From NCBI RefSeq assembly GCF_002043095.1, contig NZ_MVOC01000012.1, positions 1 through 64,000 on the forward strand: a stretch of DNA of 64,000 bases, given 5' to 3'. The notes beneath the pieces are model-generated. The model saw nothing but the letters and a program-made list of their open reading frames with translations, did not search any database and had not been told where the DNA came from. Below, piece after piece: positions 16,814-25,500 of this stretch (the first letter of the stretch is position 1; the number at the start of each line of letters is the position of its first letter). The translations under genes and the position numbers were made by a program. The stretch comes from Mycobacterium sp. AT1. GTDB lineage: Bacteria; Actinomycetota; Actinomycetes; Mycobacteriales; Mycobacteriaceae.

Positions 16814-18141
16814 GCGATGCCCTGATAATTCGCAGACCGGGACGCGCCTGCGGGGACGGGGAGACGCACCAGGTCGAGAATGATCTTGTCCGGGTCGGCA
16901 CGCATGATCGCGTCGACGGCCTCTGGCGCCCGGGACCCGGCAATCAAGACCTCACCGTGTGCCAGGACCTCGTCGACGTCGTCGACCAACAGGTGGCCGA
17001 CGTGCGGCAGGAGCTCGTCGATGTAGGTCCGGTTGGCTCCGATCACTCGCGACAGAGTCACGTTCGCATCGTGGATCAGCACGTCGAAACCCTTGCCGAT
17101 GAGACGTTCGGCCATCTCCACCAAGGGACTTTCCCGCAGGTCGTCGGTGCCCGACTTGAAGGACAACCCGAAGATTCCCACCTTTCGCCGACCGGTGGCG
17201 ACCACGAAGTCGACTGCGCGGCGGAGGTGAACCTCGTTGGACATGAGCACGTTTCCGAGCAATGGAACGTCGAGGTCGTTGCGCCGCGCGGTGTGCGTCA
17301 GTGCCCGGATGTCCTTCGGGAGGCATGACCCGCCAAAGGAGAAGCCGGGCTGTAGGTAGGCCGGACTGATATTCAACTTGGTGTCGGCCAAGAAGATCTC
17401 GGCGACGTCGTGTGAGTCCAAGTCCAACGCCGAGCAGATCGCGCCGATCTCGTTCGCGAAGCAGATCTTCACCGCATGGAAGCTGTTGTCGACGTACTTC
17501 GTCATCTCGGCGACCTTGACGACCGTGACGAACCGGGGACCGGGCAGCCCTTCGTAGAGACTCAGGACGGTGTCGCTGCTGCGCGAATCGGTAGCTCCGA
17601 CAACGGTCTTGGGCGGATCGAGGAAGTCGTCGACGCTCGTCCCCTCGCGGAGGAACTCCGGATTGACGCAGACGCCGAAGTCGACGCCCGACTTCTTGCC
17701 GGACGTCTTCTCCAACAGCGGAATGAGCAGGTCTTCGCAGGTTCCGGGGACCATGGTGCTTCGGTACACCACGACGTGCCAGCGGTCCGTTTCGGCAAGG
17801 GCGGCTCCGATGTCCTTCGTCACCTGCTCGAGGGCAGTGGTCGACAGACCGCCGCTAGACGTGGACGGGGTTCCGACGCAGACGAGGGAGATGTCGGTGC
17901 TCGCAACGGCCATCTTGAAGTCACTCGACACCGTCAACATGCCGGAGGCGACGACCTCAGCGGTGAGCTCACCAATCTTGGCCTCCACCACGGGGGATCG
18001 GCCCTGTCGCAACGAGTCCATCTTGTCGGCGTTCACGTCGACGCCGATGACGTCGAATCCGCGCCACGCCATGCACACGGCTGATACGCACCCGACGTAG
18101 CCGAGGCCGTACACGCCCACCTTGACCTGCGAACCATTCAT
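16807..18141 (-). CDS. GDP-mannose 6-dehydrogenase-like (AlgD-type) nucleotide-sugar dehydrogenase
   Basis: This 444-aa NAD-dependent enzyme oxidises a nucleotide hexose at C6 to a uronic acid. It has VGVYGLGYVGCVSA at the N-terminus, GVDFGVCVNPEFLREG in the middle, and the catalytic cysteine in FSFGGSCLPKDIRAL (Cys273). Compared from memory with Pseudomonas AlgD, many blocks agree, including LSFKSGTDDLRESPLVE and an ending in GIAW where AlgD has GICW. GDP-mannose is therefore a better substrate guess than UDP-glucose, giving GDP-mannuronate. The start at 18141 is set by the ATGA overlap with the heparinase-like gene; the longer frame to 18447 is not needed. Confidence 0.87.
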   Translation of the reverse strand: MNGSQVKVGVYGLGYVGCVSAVCMAWRGFDVIGVDVNADKMDSLRQGRSPVVEAKIGELTAEVVASGMLTVSSDFKMAVASTDISLVCVGTPSTSSGGLSTTALEQVTKDIGAALAETDRWHVVVYRSTMVPGTCEDLLIPLLEKTSGKKSGVDFGVCVNPEFLREGTSVDDFLDPPKTVVGATDSRSSDTVLSLYEGLPGPRFVTVVKVAEMTKYVDNSFHAVKICFANEIGAICSALDLDSHDVAEIFLADTKLNISPAYLQPGFSFGGSCLPKDIRALTHTARRNDLDVPLLGNVLMSNEVHLRRAVDFVVATGRRKVGIFGLSFKSGTDDLRESPLVEMAERLIGKGFDVLIHDANVTLSRVIGANRTYIDELLPHVGHLLVDDVDEVLAHGEVLIAGSRAPEAVDAIMRADPDKIILDLVRLPVPAGASRSANYQGIAW

Positions 18142-20297
18142 TTCGTATTCCCTTGGTTGGCCGCCGGTGATGGATGGACGCCAAGCACGGCGCCACCAGC
18201 GGTGCGTTCGATTACCCACTCGCGTCGAACCCGCTCTTCGAGCCAGCTCACGAATAGGAACTGACCATCGAGCACGATTCTGGGCTCGGTGATCGTGTTG
18301 GTATTGCTTGTCTGCAACAGCGTCAGCACCGCCAACGGCAGCGTGGCGCGACCCTGTAGCCCTACCAGCCAGGCTGGTTGTCTGGATTCGAGGCGATCCG
18401 AATGCCAGCCGAGATTGGTCTCGGCGTTCCCGCGAATCTCCTGCCATGGCAGCGGAGTCGTTGCGGCATAGGAAAGTCGAAGCACCGGTGTCCCGCCGAT
18501 CTTGGCCAGGTGGCCGTGCTCCGTCGGCTCCATGTCAAGGGTTGGATGCAAGGGCCATGACACCGCAACGTCGTGTTCGGCGCACCCGTCGAGCAGATCG
18601 ACGACGGCCACCGTGTCTTGGTCCGGCGGCGCGATGACCCAACGCCGGTGCACCACGGCGTCGTCGAGGCGACGGTAGCCATCGTGTTCGGCGTCGACGA
18701 TTCCGCGACCGACGTCGACCGCATGCACCGTGGTCTTGGCGTGACTCCGCCAATAGAAGGGACCGCCGATGACGGATTGGTCGACGTCGTCGACGCATAC
18801 CGTGGCGTGTGCGCGCGTGCCACGGTCGGCGTTTCGCCACGCCGGCTTGCCATAATAACTGCTGGTGCCGGGATCGACGATCAGATCGCGACCGTGCTCA
18901 CTGAGCGTTATCGCGAGCGCGTCGGCGTGGCCGTGCGCGGCGATCGACAAGTAGCCCAGCGGGCCCACGTCCATGGTCAGACGTCGGCGGTCCGACCGCA
19001 GCACCGCCAGACCGCCGTCGGCGGCATAGAACCCGTCGACCGCCGATGCGATGTCCGTGCCACGGCCCGTCTCTCGGCCGGAGGGCTCCGACGACGCTGC
19101 CAGCCACGCCGACGTCAACGTCTGCACGCCCGCGGCCCGGCTTCCCGTGCTGGCCGCCACTATCGCCAGATGGTCACGCAAGGTGCGCTTGGGCTCGACG
19201 CCGAGCCGCAGCGCGAAGCCGTCGTCGTCGTCCCCGTAGGCAGGAACCGACTCGTCGGCGCCAAGAAGGTTTGCGAGGAAGCCGGCGTTGCGTTCCAAGG
19301 CGTCGGTCAAGGGCGACGGCACGCGGTCCCCACGCAAGCGCACGAGGGCGACGACCGTGGCCAACAGCTCCGCGGTGAACATCTGGTAGGCAACCGATTG
19401 TTCCGCGCCGGCTCCGTCCGGCAGGATCTGGCGATCCGCCTCCTGCGACAGGAGCCTGAATGCCCTTGGCGCCAATCGATTCGGGGCGTCGAGTTCGGGA
19501 AAGAGGAGGTGAACCACCAGCAGGCCGGCAATCTCTCCGACGAGGTGGTTGTTCGCCGAGCTGTACAGGGACCGCGCGGACCAGCAGTAGCGAGCGCTGG
19601 CGTCGAGCATGCGCACCACTCGCCGGTAGCGCTCGGTGGTGAACGACGGCGCATGCCTCAACCCCTGCATGGCTATGGCGACCGACATCGCCCTGATCCC
19701 CGCCTCGAAGGCGCCGCGCCAGGCGACACCCATGCCCACGGGATTCTGGTCGAGCCACGTGTCGAGTTCGTCGAATGCGGCGTCGGCGAAACGCGTGTCG
19801 CCGGTGAACAGCCAGGCCTGCGCAAGCACCGGCAGGTGCTGCAACCGGTTCAACTCCCATATCCACTTCGGATCACTCTGCGCCGCACGATGGTTGATGC
19901 GCTTCGCGGCGATCGTCGGCCAGTGATTACCGCTGATCGGATCGAAGTTCCAATCCACCGGCGCGCTCAGCGTCACGGTGCCGTAGCCGAAGTACGTCCG
20001 CTCGCCGCGGAGCAACTTCTCCGCTTCGCTCAGTAGCGCGGCGACGTCGACCTGGTGCGTTTCGGCGATGCGCTCCGCACGGGACTCGTTCAGTAGGACC
20101 GGCCTGTCGACGCCGTCGCGGAACGCCTGCGCGAGCGCAGCCCAGTCGCGGTTGGCATCCGTCAGGACCGTGACGTCTGCCCTTTCGCGCGGTTCACCAG
20201 CACCGAACAAGTCGGCACCGAGCCTGCGCACGCGCCAGGCCGCCTCCGACGGAGACATCGCCCCCGCCCGTCCCAAATACCAACCCAATGTCGACAC
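18138..20297 (-). CDS. Heparinase II/III-family protein (polysaccharide lyase fold)
   Basis: This 719-aa protein has an N-terminal alpha/alpha-toroid (roughly residues 1-370, with SSANNHLVGEIAGL) and a C-terminal beta-sandwich (about 400-700). The latter contains the family core GHADALAITLSEHGRDLI and VDPGTSSYYG. Such enzymes cleave uronic-acid polysaccharides by beta-elimination, but many relatives in export clusters are uncharacterised. There is no signal peptide, so it appears cytoplasmic, which is odd for a lyase. It heads the 6-gene operon, with a GTG start at 20297 preceded by GGGGGA, and overlaps the AlgD-like gene, suggesting a linked role in handling a uronate polymer. Confidence 0.82.
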   Translation of the reverse strand: MSTLGWYLGRAGAMSPSEAAWRVRRLGADLFGAGEPRERADVTVLTDANRDWAALAQAFRDGVDRPVLLNESRAERIAETHQVDVAALLSEAEKLLRGERTYFGYGTVTLSAPVDWNFDPISGNHWPTIAAKRINHRAAQSDPKWIWELNRLQHLPVLAQAWLFTGDTRFADAAFDELDTWLDQNPVGMGVAWRGAFEAGIRAMSVAIAMQGLRHAPSFTTERYRRVVRMLDASARYCWSARSLYSSANNHLVGEIAGLLVVHLLFPELDAPNRLAPRAFRLLSQEADRQILPDGAGAEQSVAYQMFTAELLATVVALVRLRGDRVPSPLTDALERNAGFLANLLGADESVPAYGDDDDGFALRLGVEPKRTLRDHLAIVAASTGSRAAGVQTLTSAWLAASSEPSGRETGRGTDIASAVDGFYAADGGLAVLRSDRRRLTMDVGPLGYLSIAAHGHADALAITLSEHGRDLIVDPGTSSYYGKPAWRNADRGTRAHATVCVDDVDQSVIGGPFYWRSHAKTTVHAVDVGRGIVDAEHDGYRRLDDAVVHRRWVIAPPDQDTVAVVDLLDGCAEHDVAVSWPLHPTLDMEPTEHGHLAKIGGTPVLRLSYAATTPLPWQEIRGNAETNLGWHSDRLESRQPAWLVGLQGRATLPLAVLTLLQTSNTNTITEPRIVLDGQFLFVSWLEERVRREWVIERTAGGAVLGVHPSPAANQGNTK

Positions 20298-20354
20298 GCG
20301 CTCCCCCTACTGCTGGCGATCTCGAGAACCATCAGCACGCACCAATTTGAGGAA

Positions 20355-20383
20355 ATATTAACTTGCCTCTGCACTTCTGGCAA
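20355..20383 (-). promoter_or_regulatory. Predicted promoter of the 6-gene operon (TTGCCA-N17-TAATAT)
   Basis: On the minus strand TTGCCA (20378-20383) and TAATAT (20355-20360) are separated by exactly 17 nt in an AT-rich patch. Transcription would start near 20348, giving a leader of about 50 nt before the GTG of the heparinase-like gene. Both hexamers are close to the sigma-70-type consensus. Confidence 0.6.
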
Positions 20384-20454
20384 ATTTATTACAGTTTCCT
20401 AGATCCACCGGTCTAGGACAGGTTTGCCTGGCCAGGCTGTGGCATGCTCGGGTC

Positions 20455-21351
20455 ATGCACCACTACTCGTCCACACCGGCCAACCTGAGCCTCGGCCGTC
20501 GTCGATTCGTGCAGTTGTCGATGATCGGCGCGGCTGCGGCACTGACCGGTTGTACGACAGAGCCGAGTGCTCCACCCGAGCAGGCCCCCTTCACCAAGAC
20601 GCAACAGGTCGACGACCGGCGCAGTCTGTTCGTAGGCGACTACAGCACAGGCGATTTCAGCCAGTGGTGGGTCCAGTGCAAGGGGTACAACGGCGAGGGA
20701 AGCGAGTTCAAGTCCGACTACTCGGCCAGCATCGTGGACGACCCCACCTACGGGAAGGCGGCTCGCTACGAAGTCCGCACCGGCGACGTGCCGCCATTCG
20801 GCGGGGGCGAACGCTCTGAAGTCAGCGGCACCGACGCATCCGGCGGCGCCGAGGGCCAAATCCGGTGGTACCAATTTGCTACGAAGTTCGATGAGAGCTT
20901 TCCCAGCAACCATTCTGCCCTTGGCTGGGGACTCACGAATCAATGGCACGGCGACGGGTCGCTCGGCAGCCCGCCCCTCAACTGGACCGTCGGAGAGCAG
21001 GACGGTCAGTGGACCCTCGTCGCCGAGCGGCAATCCGATCCCGGTGGCTACCTCGGCCAGCTACATCTGTTCCGAACGCCCATCAACCCCGGCTCCTGGC
21101 ACGAGGTCAAGATGGAGGTCCTGTGGTCGACGTCGGACACCAAGGGTTACGTCCGGCTGTGGCTCAACGGCGCGCGCCAGACGTTCACGGACGGCAGCGA
21201 CACATACTTCGTTCGAACACTGCTCCCGGGCAGCAGTCCAGCACCGACCGTCTACTACAAAGAGGGTTACTACCGCGAGAACGACATCCCGGCGACTGGA
21301 ATCGTCTACCACTCTGGATTCGTCTGCGCGGCAGCCGAAGAGGAGCTGTAG
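20455..21351 (+). CDS. Exported polysaccharide lyase (heparin-lyase-I-like, PF14099 type), Tat/lipoprotein signal
   Basis: The 298-aa protein starts with a twin-arginine-type signal (GRRRFVQLSMIGAAAA) ending in a lipobox LTGC (Cys33), so it is probably a cell-envelope lipoprotein. The mature part is a concanavalin-like beta-jelly-roll: GERSEVSG, IRWYQFATKF, LTNQWHG and PTVYYKEGYYR are the kinds of blocks seen in the PF14099 polysaccharide lyase family. It is transcribed away from the heparinase/AlgD operon and could trim or release the polymer outside the membrane. The substrate is not known; a uronate-containing glycan is the inference from context. Confidence 0.8.
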   Translation: MHHYSSTPANLSLGRRRFVQLSMIGAAAALTGCTTEPSAPPEQAPFTKTQQVDDRRSLFVGDYSTGDFSQWWVQCKGYNGEGSEFKSDYSASIVDDPTYGKAARYEVRTGDVPPFGGGERSEVSGTDASGGAEGQIRWYQFATKFDESFPSNHSALGWGLTNQWHGDGSLGSPPLNWTVGEQDGQWTLVAERQSDPGGYLGQLHLFRTPINPGSWHEVKMEVLWSTSDTKGYVRLWLNGARQTFTDGSDTYFVRTLLPGSSPAPTVYYKEGYYRENDIPATGIVYHSGFVCAAAEEEL

Positions 21352-21380
21352 ACGTACCAGCGCTCCTCATCGGCTGCCGC
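21328..21380. terminator. Long hairpin between convergent lyase gene and 12-gene operon
   Basis: GCGGCAGCCGAAGAGGAGC (21328-21346) pairs with GCTCCTCATCGGCTGCCGC (21362-21380) in 18 of 19 positions around a 15-nt loop holding the lyase stop codon. It is the longest stem I found in the window and should terminate transcription from both sides. Confidence 0.65.
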
Positions 21381-21399
21381 CATGGCCGCACGACTCGGC

Positions 21400-22110
21400 T
21401 CAATGCGCCTTTCGCGCAATGACGTACACCGACGGTGCGGCGAACTCGCGGACGGGGCGGGCAGTGATCGTGCGCAGAGCCCGCTCCGACAGGCGCTTGC
21501 CGTACTTGAAGCGCAGGTAATCGCCGGTGAGGACGCGGACGTCGACGAACTCCTCGGCGACCAGCCCACACAGCTCATTCTCGGCAAACCCCGCATGGGC
21601 GCCGAGCTCATTGCGGAATCTGTTGGCGAGCCGGGCACGATAATCCGTCAAGTTCCATTGCAGCTTCTGCATGGCGGTGGCGCCGTACGAACCCACGTAT
21701 CCCACCGCGCGATGACGATTCGGTGTTCCGATGTAGATGACACCACCCGGGCGTAGAACTCGGGCCAGCTCGCGCAGACTCTGGGCGGGATCGCTGACGT
21801 GCTCGATCACGTGGTGATAGAAGACGATGTCGAAACTGTTCGCGTTGAACGGCAAGTCGAGAACGCTGGCTGCCGTCAGCTCGAAGCCGTCGACGTCAGA
21901 GCCAAGGTCCGGATCCCATTCCTCGCCGATGTCCACGCCGGCGAGGGACCCACCGAGTTCCTTGCGGATGAACAGCGCCTCGTGCCCCTTGCCGCACCCC
22001 GCGACGAAGACGTGCGGGTCCGGCCCCACTCCGTCGACGGCACGCACCGTTCGGCAGAAGTGCTGTGCGCCGGCGTGTGTTTCGACCGGTGTGTCCGTTG
22101 CGGGAATCAT
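21400..22110 (-). CDS. Class I SAM-dependent methyltransferase
   Basis: The 236-aa product has the SAM-binding motif FVAGCGKGHEALF, an acidic motif II region, and FYHHVIEHVSDPAQSLREL with LRPGGVIYIGTPN, the usual Methyltransf_11/UbiE-like pattern. It is the last gene of the 12-gene operon. The start at 22110 comes from the ATGA overlap with the GT4 gene upstream; the frame stays open beyond that only as a shadow of the neighbour. It probably methylates a sugar hydroxyl of the glycan, but this is inference. Confidence 0.82.
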   Translation of the reverse strand: MIPATDTPVETHAGAQHFCRTVRAVDGVGPDPHVFVAGCGKGHEALFIRKELGGSLAGVDIGEEWDPDLGSDVDGFELTAASVLDLPFNANSFDIVFYHHVIEHVSDPAQSLRELARVLRPGGVIYIGTPNRHRAVGYVGSYGATAMQKLQWNLTDYRARLANRFRNELGAHAGFAENELCGLVAEEFVDVRVLTGDYLRFKYGKRLSERALRTITARPVREFAAPSVYVIARKAH

Positions 22111-23327
22111 CGTGCTCCTTGACTGTGAATTACATCGTTGGTGGGCAACATCTGCCGGTAGAACTGGACCAGGGCCTCGCTCGACGACGACCACGACAGC
22201 TGCCGTTCGACCCGGTGGCGGCCGAGCTCGCCCATCTCCCGTCGGCGGTGGGGGTCGTCGAGGAGTTCGTCGATCGCCTCTGCGAACGCGAATTCGTCGT
22301 TGTCGGCGACGTATACGGCTGCGCCGCCTGCCGAGACGCGCGCCTCGAGGAGCTCGAACGAGACGATCGGGCGCGCCATTGCCATGTACTCGACGACCTT
22401 GTTCATGGTCGAGACGTCGTTCAACGGATTGTGCGGGTCCGGCGACAAGCAAACATCAGCGGTCGAAAGGCATCGCCGCACGAACTCGTCGGGCACCCGT
22501 CCCGGAAACTCGACCATGTCGGACACTCCCAGGTCGTGCGCGAGCTCCACCACGTCGTCATAGGCGTCGCCGGCACCCATGAATATGCAATGCACGTCGT
22601 CACGACCGAGCTTGTGCCGCAGCATGCCCAGCGCCCGCAACGCGTAGTCGACGCCATCCTGCGGGCCCATCACGCCAAGGTAGGCAAGGAGGTACTTCCT
22701 GCCGCGCTTGAGATCTGGGTCCGGGTCACTCGGAACGAAGCGGTCGAGGTCGGGTGCGCTGCGGACGACGACCACGCGATCGGCCGCCACCTTGCCTCGC
22801 TCGATCGCGACCCGGCGATAGCTTTCGTTGGTCGAGATCACCCCGTCGGCAACGGCGAAGGTGAGACGTTCGACGAACCGCGTCATCCCGTGGAGCACCT
22901 TCGCGCGCCCGGGAAAGCGGGACAAGAACAGTTCCGGGACCAGATCGTGGTGGTCGAAGACGAACCGAGCTCCAGTCGGCCTCAGCAGCATCGCGATCAG
23001 GAAGAGCAGGTCCGGTGGGTTGCACGCGTGGACGACGTCGACCCGTCCCTCGAGACGAACCTTGATCGCCAACCGCGCGCTGTGCCACAGCGCAAGGCTG
23101 TACTCGCGGAGATACCCGAGCGGGCCGCCCGTCGCGGGGCGCAAGGGGTAGCGCAGGATCCGGACACCCTCGATCGTGACCTCCGGTTCCCGGTCTTGCT
23201 TGACCCCGGCCGGGCAGATGACGGTGACCTGATATCCGTTCTCGACCAACGCCAGGGATTCCTGCCAGACCCTGCGGTCGAACGGAACCGAAAGGTTCTC
23301 GACGAGAATCAATATGTGACGAGACAT
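22107..23327 (-). CDS. Glycosyltransferase family 4 (WbuB-like)
   Basis: This 406-aa GT-B enzyme opens with ILILVENLSVPFDRRVWQE, a start characteristic of GT4 enzymes acting on lipid-linked saccharides, followed by VFDHHDLVPELF. The C-terminal donor domain has YLGVMGPQDGVDYALRA and NDVSTMNKVVEYMAMARP in place of the standard EX7E motif. It overlaps the next GT4 by 19 nt and the methyltransferase by 4 nt. The sugar donor is unknown. Confidence 0.85.
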   Translation of the reverse strand: MSRHILILVENLSVPFDRRVWQESLALVENGYQVTVICPAGVKQDREPEVTIEGVRILRYPLRPATGGPLGYLREYSLALWHSARLAIKVRLEGRVDVVHACNPPDLLFLIAMLLRPTGARFVFDHHDLVPELFLSRFPGRAKVLHGMTRFVERLTFAVADGVISTNESYRRVAIERGKVAADRVVVVRSAPDLDRFVPSDPDPDLKRGRKYLLAYLGVMGPQDGVDYALRALGMLRHKLGRDDVHCIFMGAGDAYDDVVELAHDLGVSDMVEFPGRVPDEFVRRCLSTADVCLSPDPHNPLNDVSTMNKVVEYMAMARPIVSFELLEARVSAGGAAVYVADNDEFAFAEAIDELLDDPHRRREMGELGRHRVERQLSWSSSSEALVQFYRQMLPTNDVIHSQGAR

Positions 23328-24448
23328 CCGTTGACCACATCCTCAATCGCTTCTTGTGCCTTGTTCACGCTGCGGTCCAGGGTGAATTCCTGCTCCACCC
23401 TGGCTCTGCCCGCGCGGCCAAACTCCTTGGCGACGCTTGGATTCGACAACAAATCCAAGATCCGCCCACTTAGACGTACTGAATCGTTCGGCGGCACCAG
23501 GTAGCCGGTTTCGCCGTCCCGGACGATCTCCGGAATTCCCCCTACCGCCGTGCACACCGCGGGTCGCGCAGAGGCCATCGCCTCGAGCAATGCAATCGGA
23601 AAGCACTCCACGGTAATCGAACTCAGCACGAACACGTCGATCGCCGCAAGCAGCCGAGCGATGTCGCCACGGGCGCCGGCGAAGTGCACGTTCGCGGTGA
23701 GTTCCAAGTCCTCACACAGTGTTTCCAGTCGCGTACGCATCGGCCCGTCCCCGACCACGAGGAACCTCGCGGTCGGTTCGACGTCGACTACGCGTCGAGC
23801 CGCCCGCAAGAACGTTTCGTGGTCCTTCTCGGGGCGCAGCGCCGCGACGATGGCCACCACCGGATCCGACGGGTCGACGCCGAACTCCGCGAGTATCGCC
23901 CGGCTCGGATCGACCGCGAAGCGTGCCGGGTCGACGCCGTTGTGGACGATGCGAATCTTGTCCGCCGGGTAGCGCAGCTCATCGGTCAGATAGTTGCGTT
24001 GCAGCTCGGCCACCCCGAAGTACCTGCTGGTGTGGCCCTCCAAGATGCGATCCAGCCAAGCCCGAACCCGGCCACGCGGGCGGGCGTCGCCGATGTTGTG
24101 CGCCCACACGATGGTGTGCTTCACACCGGCAATCCTGGCGGCAATCCGGCCGAGCGTCTCCGCGTTGTAACCCCGCATGACGACGACGTCGGGACGCGTG
24201 CGACGCAGGGTGGCGACCAGTGTGCACAGAGCGCGAACTGCCTGACGCTTGCGCAAGCGCAGCGCGGTGGCATCCACCCCGGCCTCGATCACCTCGGGGT
24301 ACAAATCACCTTCTGCGCCAAGGCAAATCAGTGAAGGCGTGAAGCGCTCGGGGTCCATGCGCGGCAACAGGGTCGTCACGTGGCGCTCCGCCCCGCCCAC
24401 CCGCAAGTCTGGCACCACGAACAATGCCCGGATCGGACGTCGGCTCAT
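23309..24448 (-). CDS. Glycosyltransferase family 4
   Basis: This 379-aa GT-B enzyme has the N-terminal loop DLRVGGAERHVTTLLP, common in GT4 enzymes. It has RIVHNGVDPARF, VAIVAALRPEKDHETFL and a complete EX7E motif in TVECFPIALLEAMASARP, followed by VGGIPEIVRDGETGYLVPP. It lies in the middle of three consecutive GT4 genes with overlapping ends. It probably adds one residue of the repeat unit in the cytoplasm. Confidence 0.86.
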   Translation of the reverse strand: MSRRPIRALFVVPDLRVGGAERHVTTLLPRMDPERFTPSLICLGAEGDLYPEVIEAGVDATALRLRKRQAVRALCTLVATLRRTRPDVVVMRGYNAETLGRIAARIAGVKHTIVWAHNIGDARPRGRVRAWLDRILEGHTSRYFGVAELQRNYLTDELRYPADKIRIVHNGVDPARFAVDPSRAILAEFGVDPSDPVVAIVAALRPEKDHETFLRAARRVVDVEPTARFLVVGDGPMRTRLETLCEDLELTANVHFAGARGDIARLLAAIDVFVLSSITVECFPIALLEAMASARPAVCTAVGGIPEIVRDGETGYLVPPNDSVRLSGRILDLLSNPSVAKEFGRAGRARVEQEFTLDRSVNKAQEAIEDVVNGCLVTY

Positions 24449-25500
24449 CTGGCCACCTCCCGGTAGAGCGCGTCGAGCTGCCGGGAGACCACGTCGACGT
24501 CATAGCGTTCCCGTGCTCGGGCGTATGCGGCCGCGCCGTAGCGGTCCCGGAGTTCGGCGTCCTCGATGACCTCGTCCAGCGCCTTCTCGATCGCGTCGAC
24601 GTCACCGGCCGAGACCAGTACGCCACACCCCCCGCCGACCATCTCCGGCAACCCACCCGAATCGCCGGCGATCACGCACAGACCCCGCGCCATCGCCTCC
24701 AACACCGCCATGGGTTGTCCTTCGTTGAGCGACGGCAGGACGAGAACGTCTGCACGGTCGAGCAGTTCACCGACTTCGCTCTGCGGCAACCATCCAAACA
24801 GTTCGACGCTGTCTTCGAGGCCGAGTTCGTCGATGCGCCGTCTGGCCCGATCCACTTCACCGTCGCCTGCGATGGTGAGGGTCGCGGATCGCCCGCCGAG
24901 CCGAGCCCATGCGTCGAGCAGTCGGAACGTACCCTTGCGGTCGCCGATTCTGCCGAGGAAGACGACGCCGACCGACTGTCCCGGCTCCGGTTGCCTTGGT
25001 TCGTCGGCGACGTGAACGGCATTGGGGACGAGCACGACTCGGGCGCCTGGCGCGATCGAACGAAGTCGCTCGGCCCAGGTTTCACCGAGCGCCACGACCG
25101 CCGACGCATTCAGCAGGGTCGACCGAATGACCGCTTGCACCAGCGGCGGCGACCCGGCGAAGTACTCGTGAAAGCTGGATCCGTGGATGTGCAGCACCAC
25201 GGGCACACCGGTGACGCGACTCATCCAGAACAGCGTCGCCTTCCTGATGAAGCTCGCGTCGGCGCTGGAATGCAGGTGAACAACGTTGGGCCGCAGTCGG
25301 ATCAACTGCACCATGAATAGAGCGGCACCTCCGAGGAAGGCGGCCAACTTGACGGCCTTCGACCCGTCTCGGTGCGTGCTCACGTGCTGGACGCTCCATT
25401 CGCCCCAAAAGGGGGTGTCTTGCACGGCGCGAACATAGGTGGCGATCCCGCCCCGCGTACGCGTGCTAGTCGAGACCCACAGCGCCTGACGGTCAGCCAT
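24445..25500 (-). CDS. Glycosyltransferase family 4
   Basis: This roughly 351-aa GT-B enzyme begins MADRQALWVSTSTRTRGG and contains LVPNAVHVADE, VVFLGRIGDRKGTFRLL and the canonical EX7E motif in NEGQPMAVLEAMARGL, followed by GGLPEMVGGG. An upstream ATG at 25521 would add seven residues and overlap the polymerase gene by 29 nt; I prefer the ATG at 25500 (8-nt overlap), but neither has a strong ribosome binding site. It is translationally coupled to the next gene by ATGA. Confidence 0.85.
   Translation of the reverse strand: MADRQALWVSTSTRTRGGIATYVRAVQDTPFWGEWSVQHVSTHRDGSKAVKLAAFLGGAALFMVQLIRLRPNVVHLHSSADASFIRKATLFWMSRVTGVPVVLHIHGSSFHEYFAGSPPLVQAVIRSTLLNASAVVALGETWAERLRSIAPGARVVLVPNAVHVADEPRQPEPGQSVGVVFLGRIGDRKGTFRLLDAWARLGGRSATLTIAGDGEVDRARRRIDELGLEDSVELFGWLPQSEVGELLDRADVLVLPSLNEGQPMAVLEAMARGLCVIAGDSGGLPEMVGGGCGVLVSAGDVDAIEKALDEVIEDAELRDRYGAAAYARARERYDVDVVSRQLDALYREVAR

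Noticed and set aside
16807..18447. N-terminal extension of the AlgD-like protein beyond 18141
   Set aside because: The extra residues are Arg/Trp-rich and overlap the upstream gene; the ATG at 18141 makes a normal ATGA overlap directly before the Rossmann motif.
18573..20036. Plus-strand open frame of about 487 codons within the heparinase-like gene
   Set aside because: Antisense shadow; the minus-strand protein has both expected domains.
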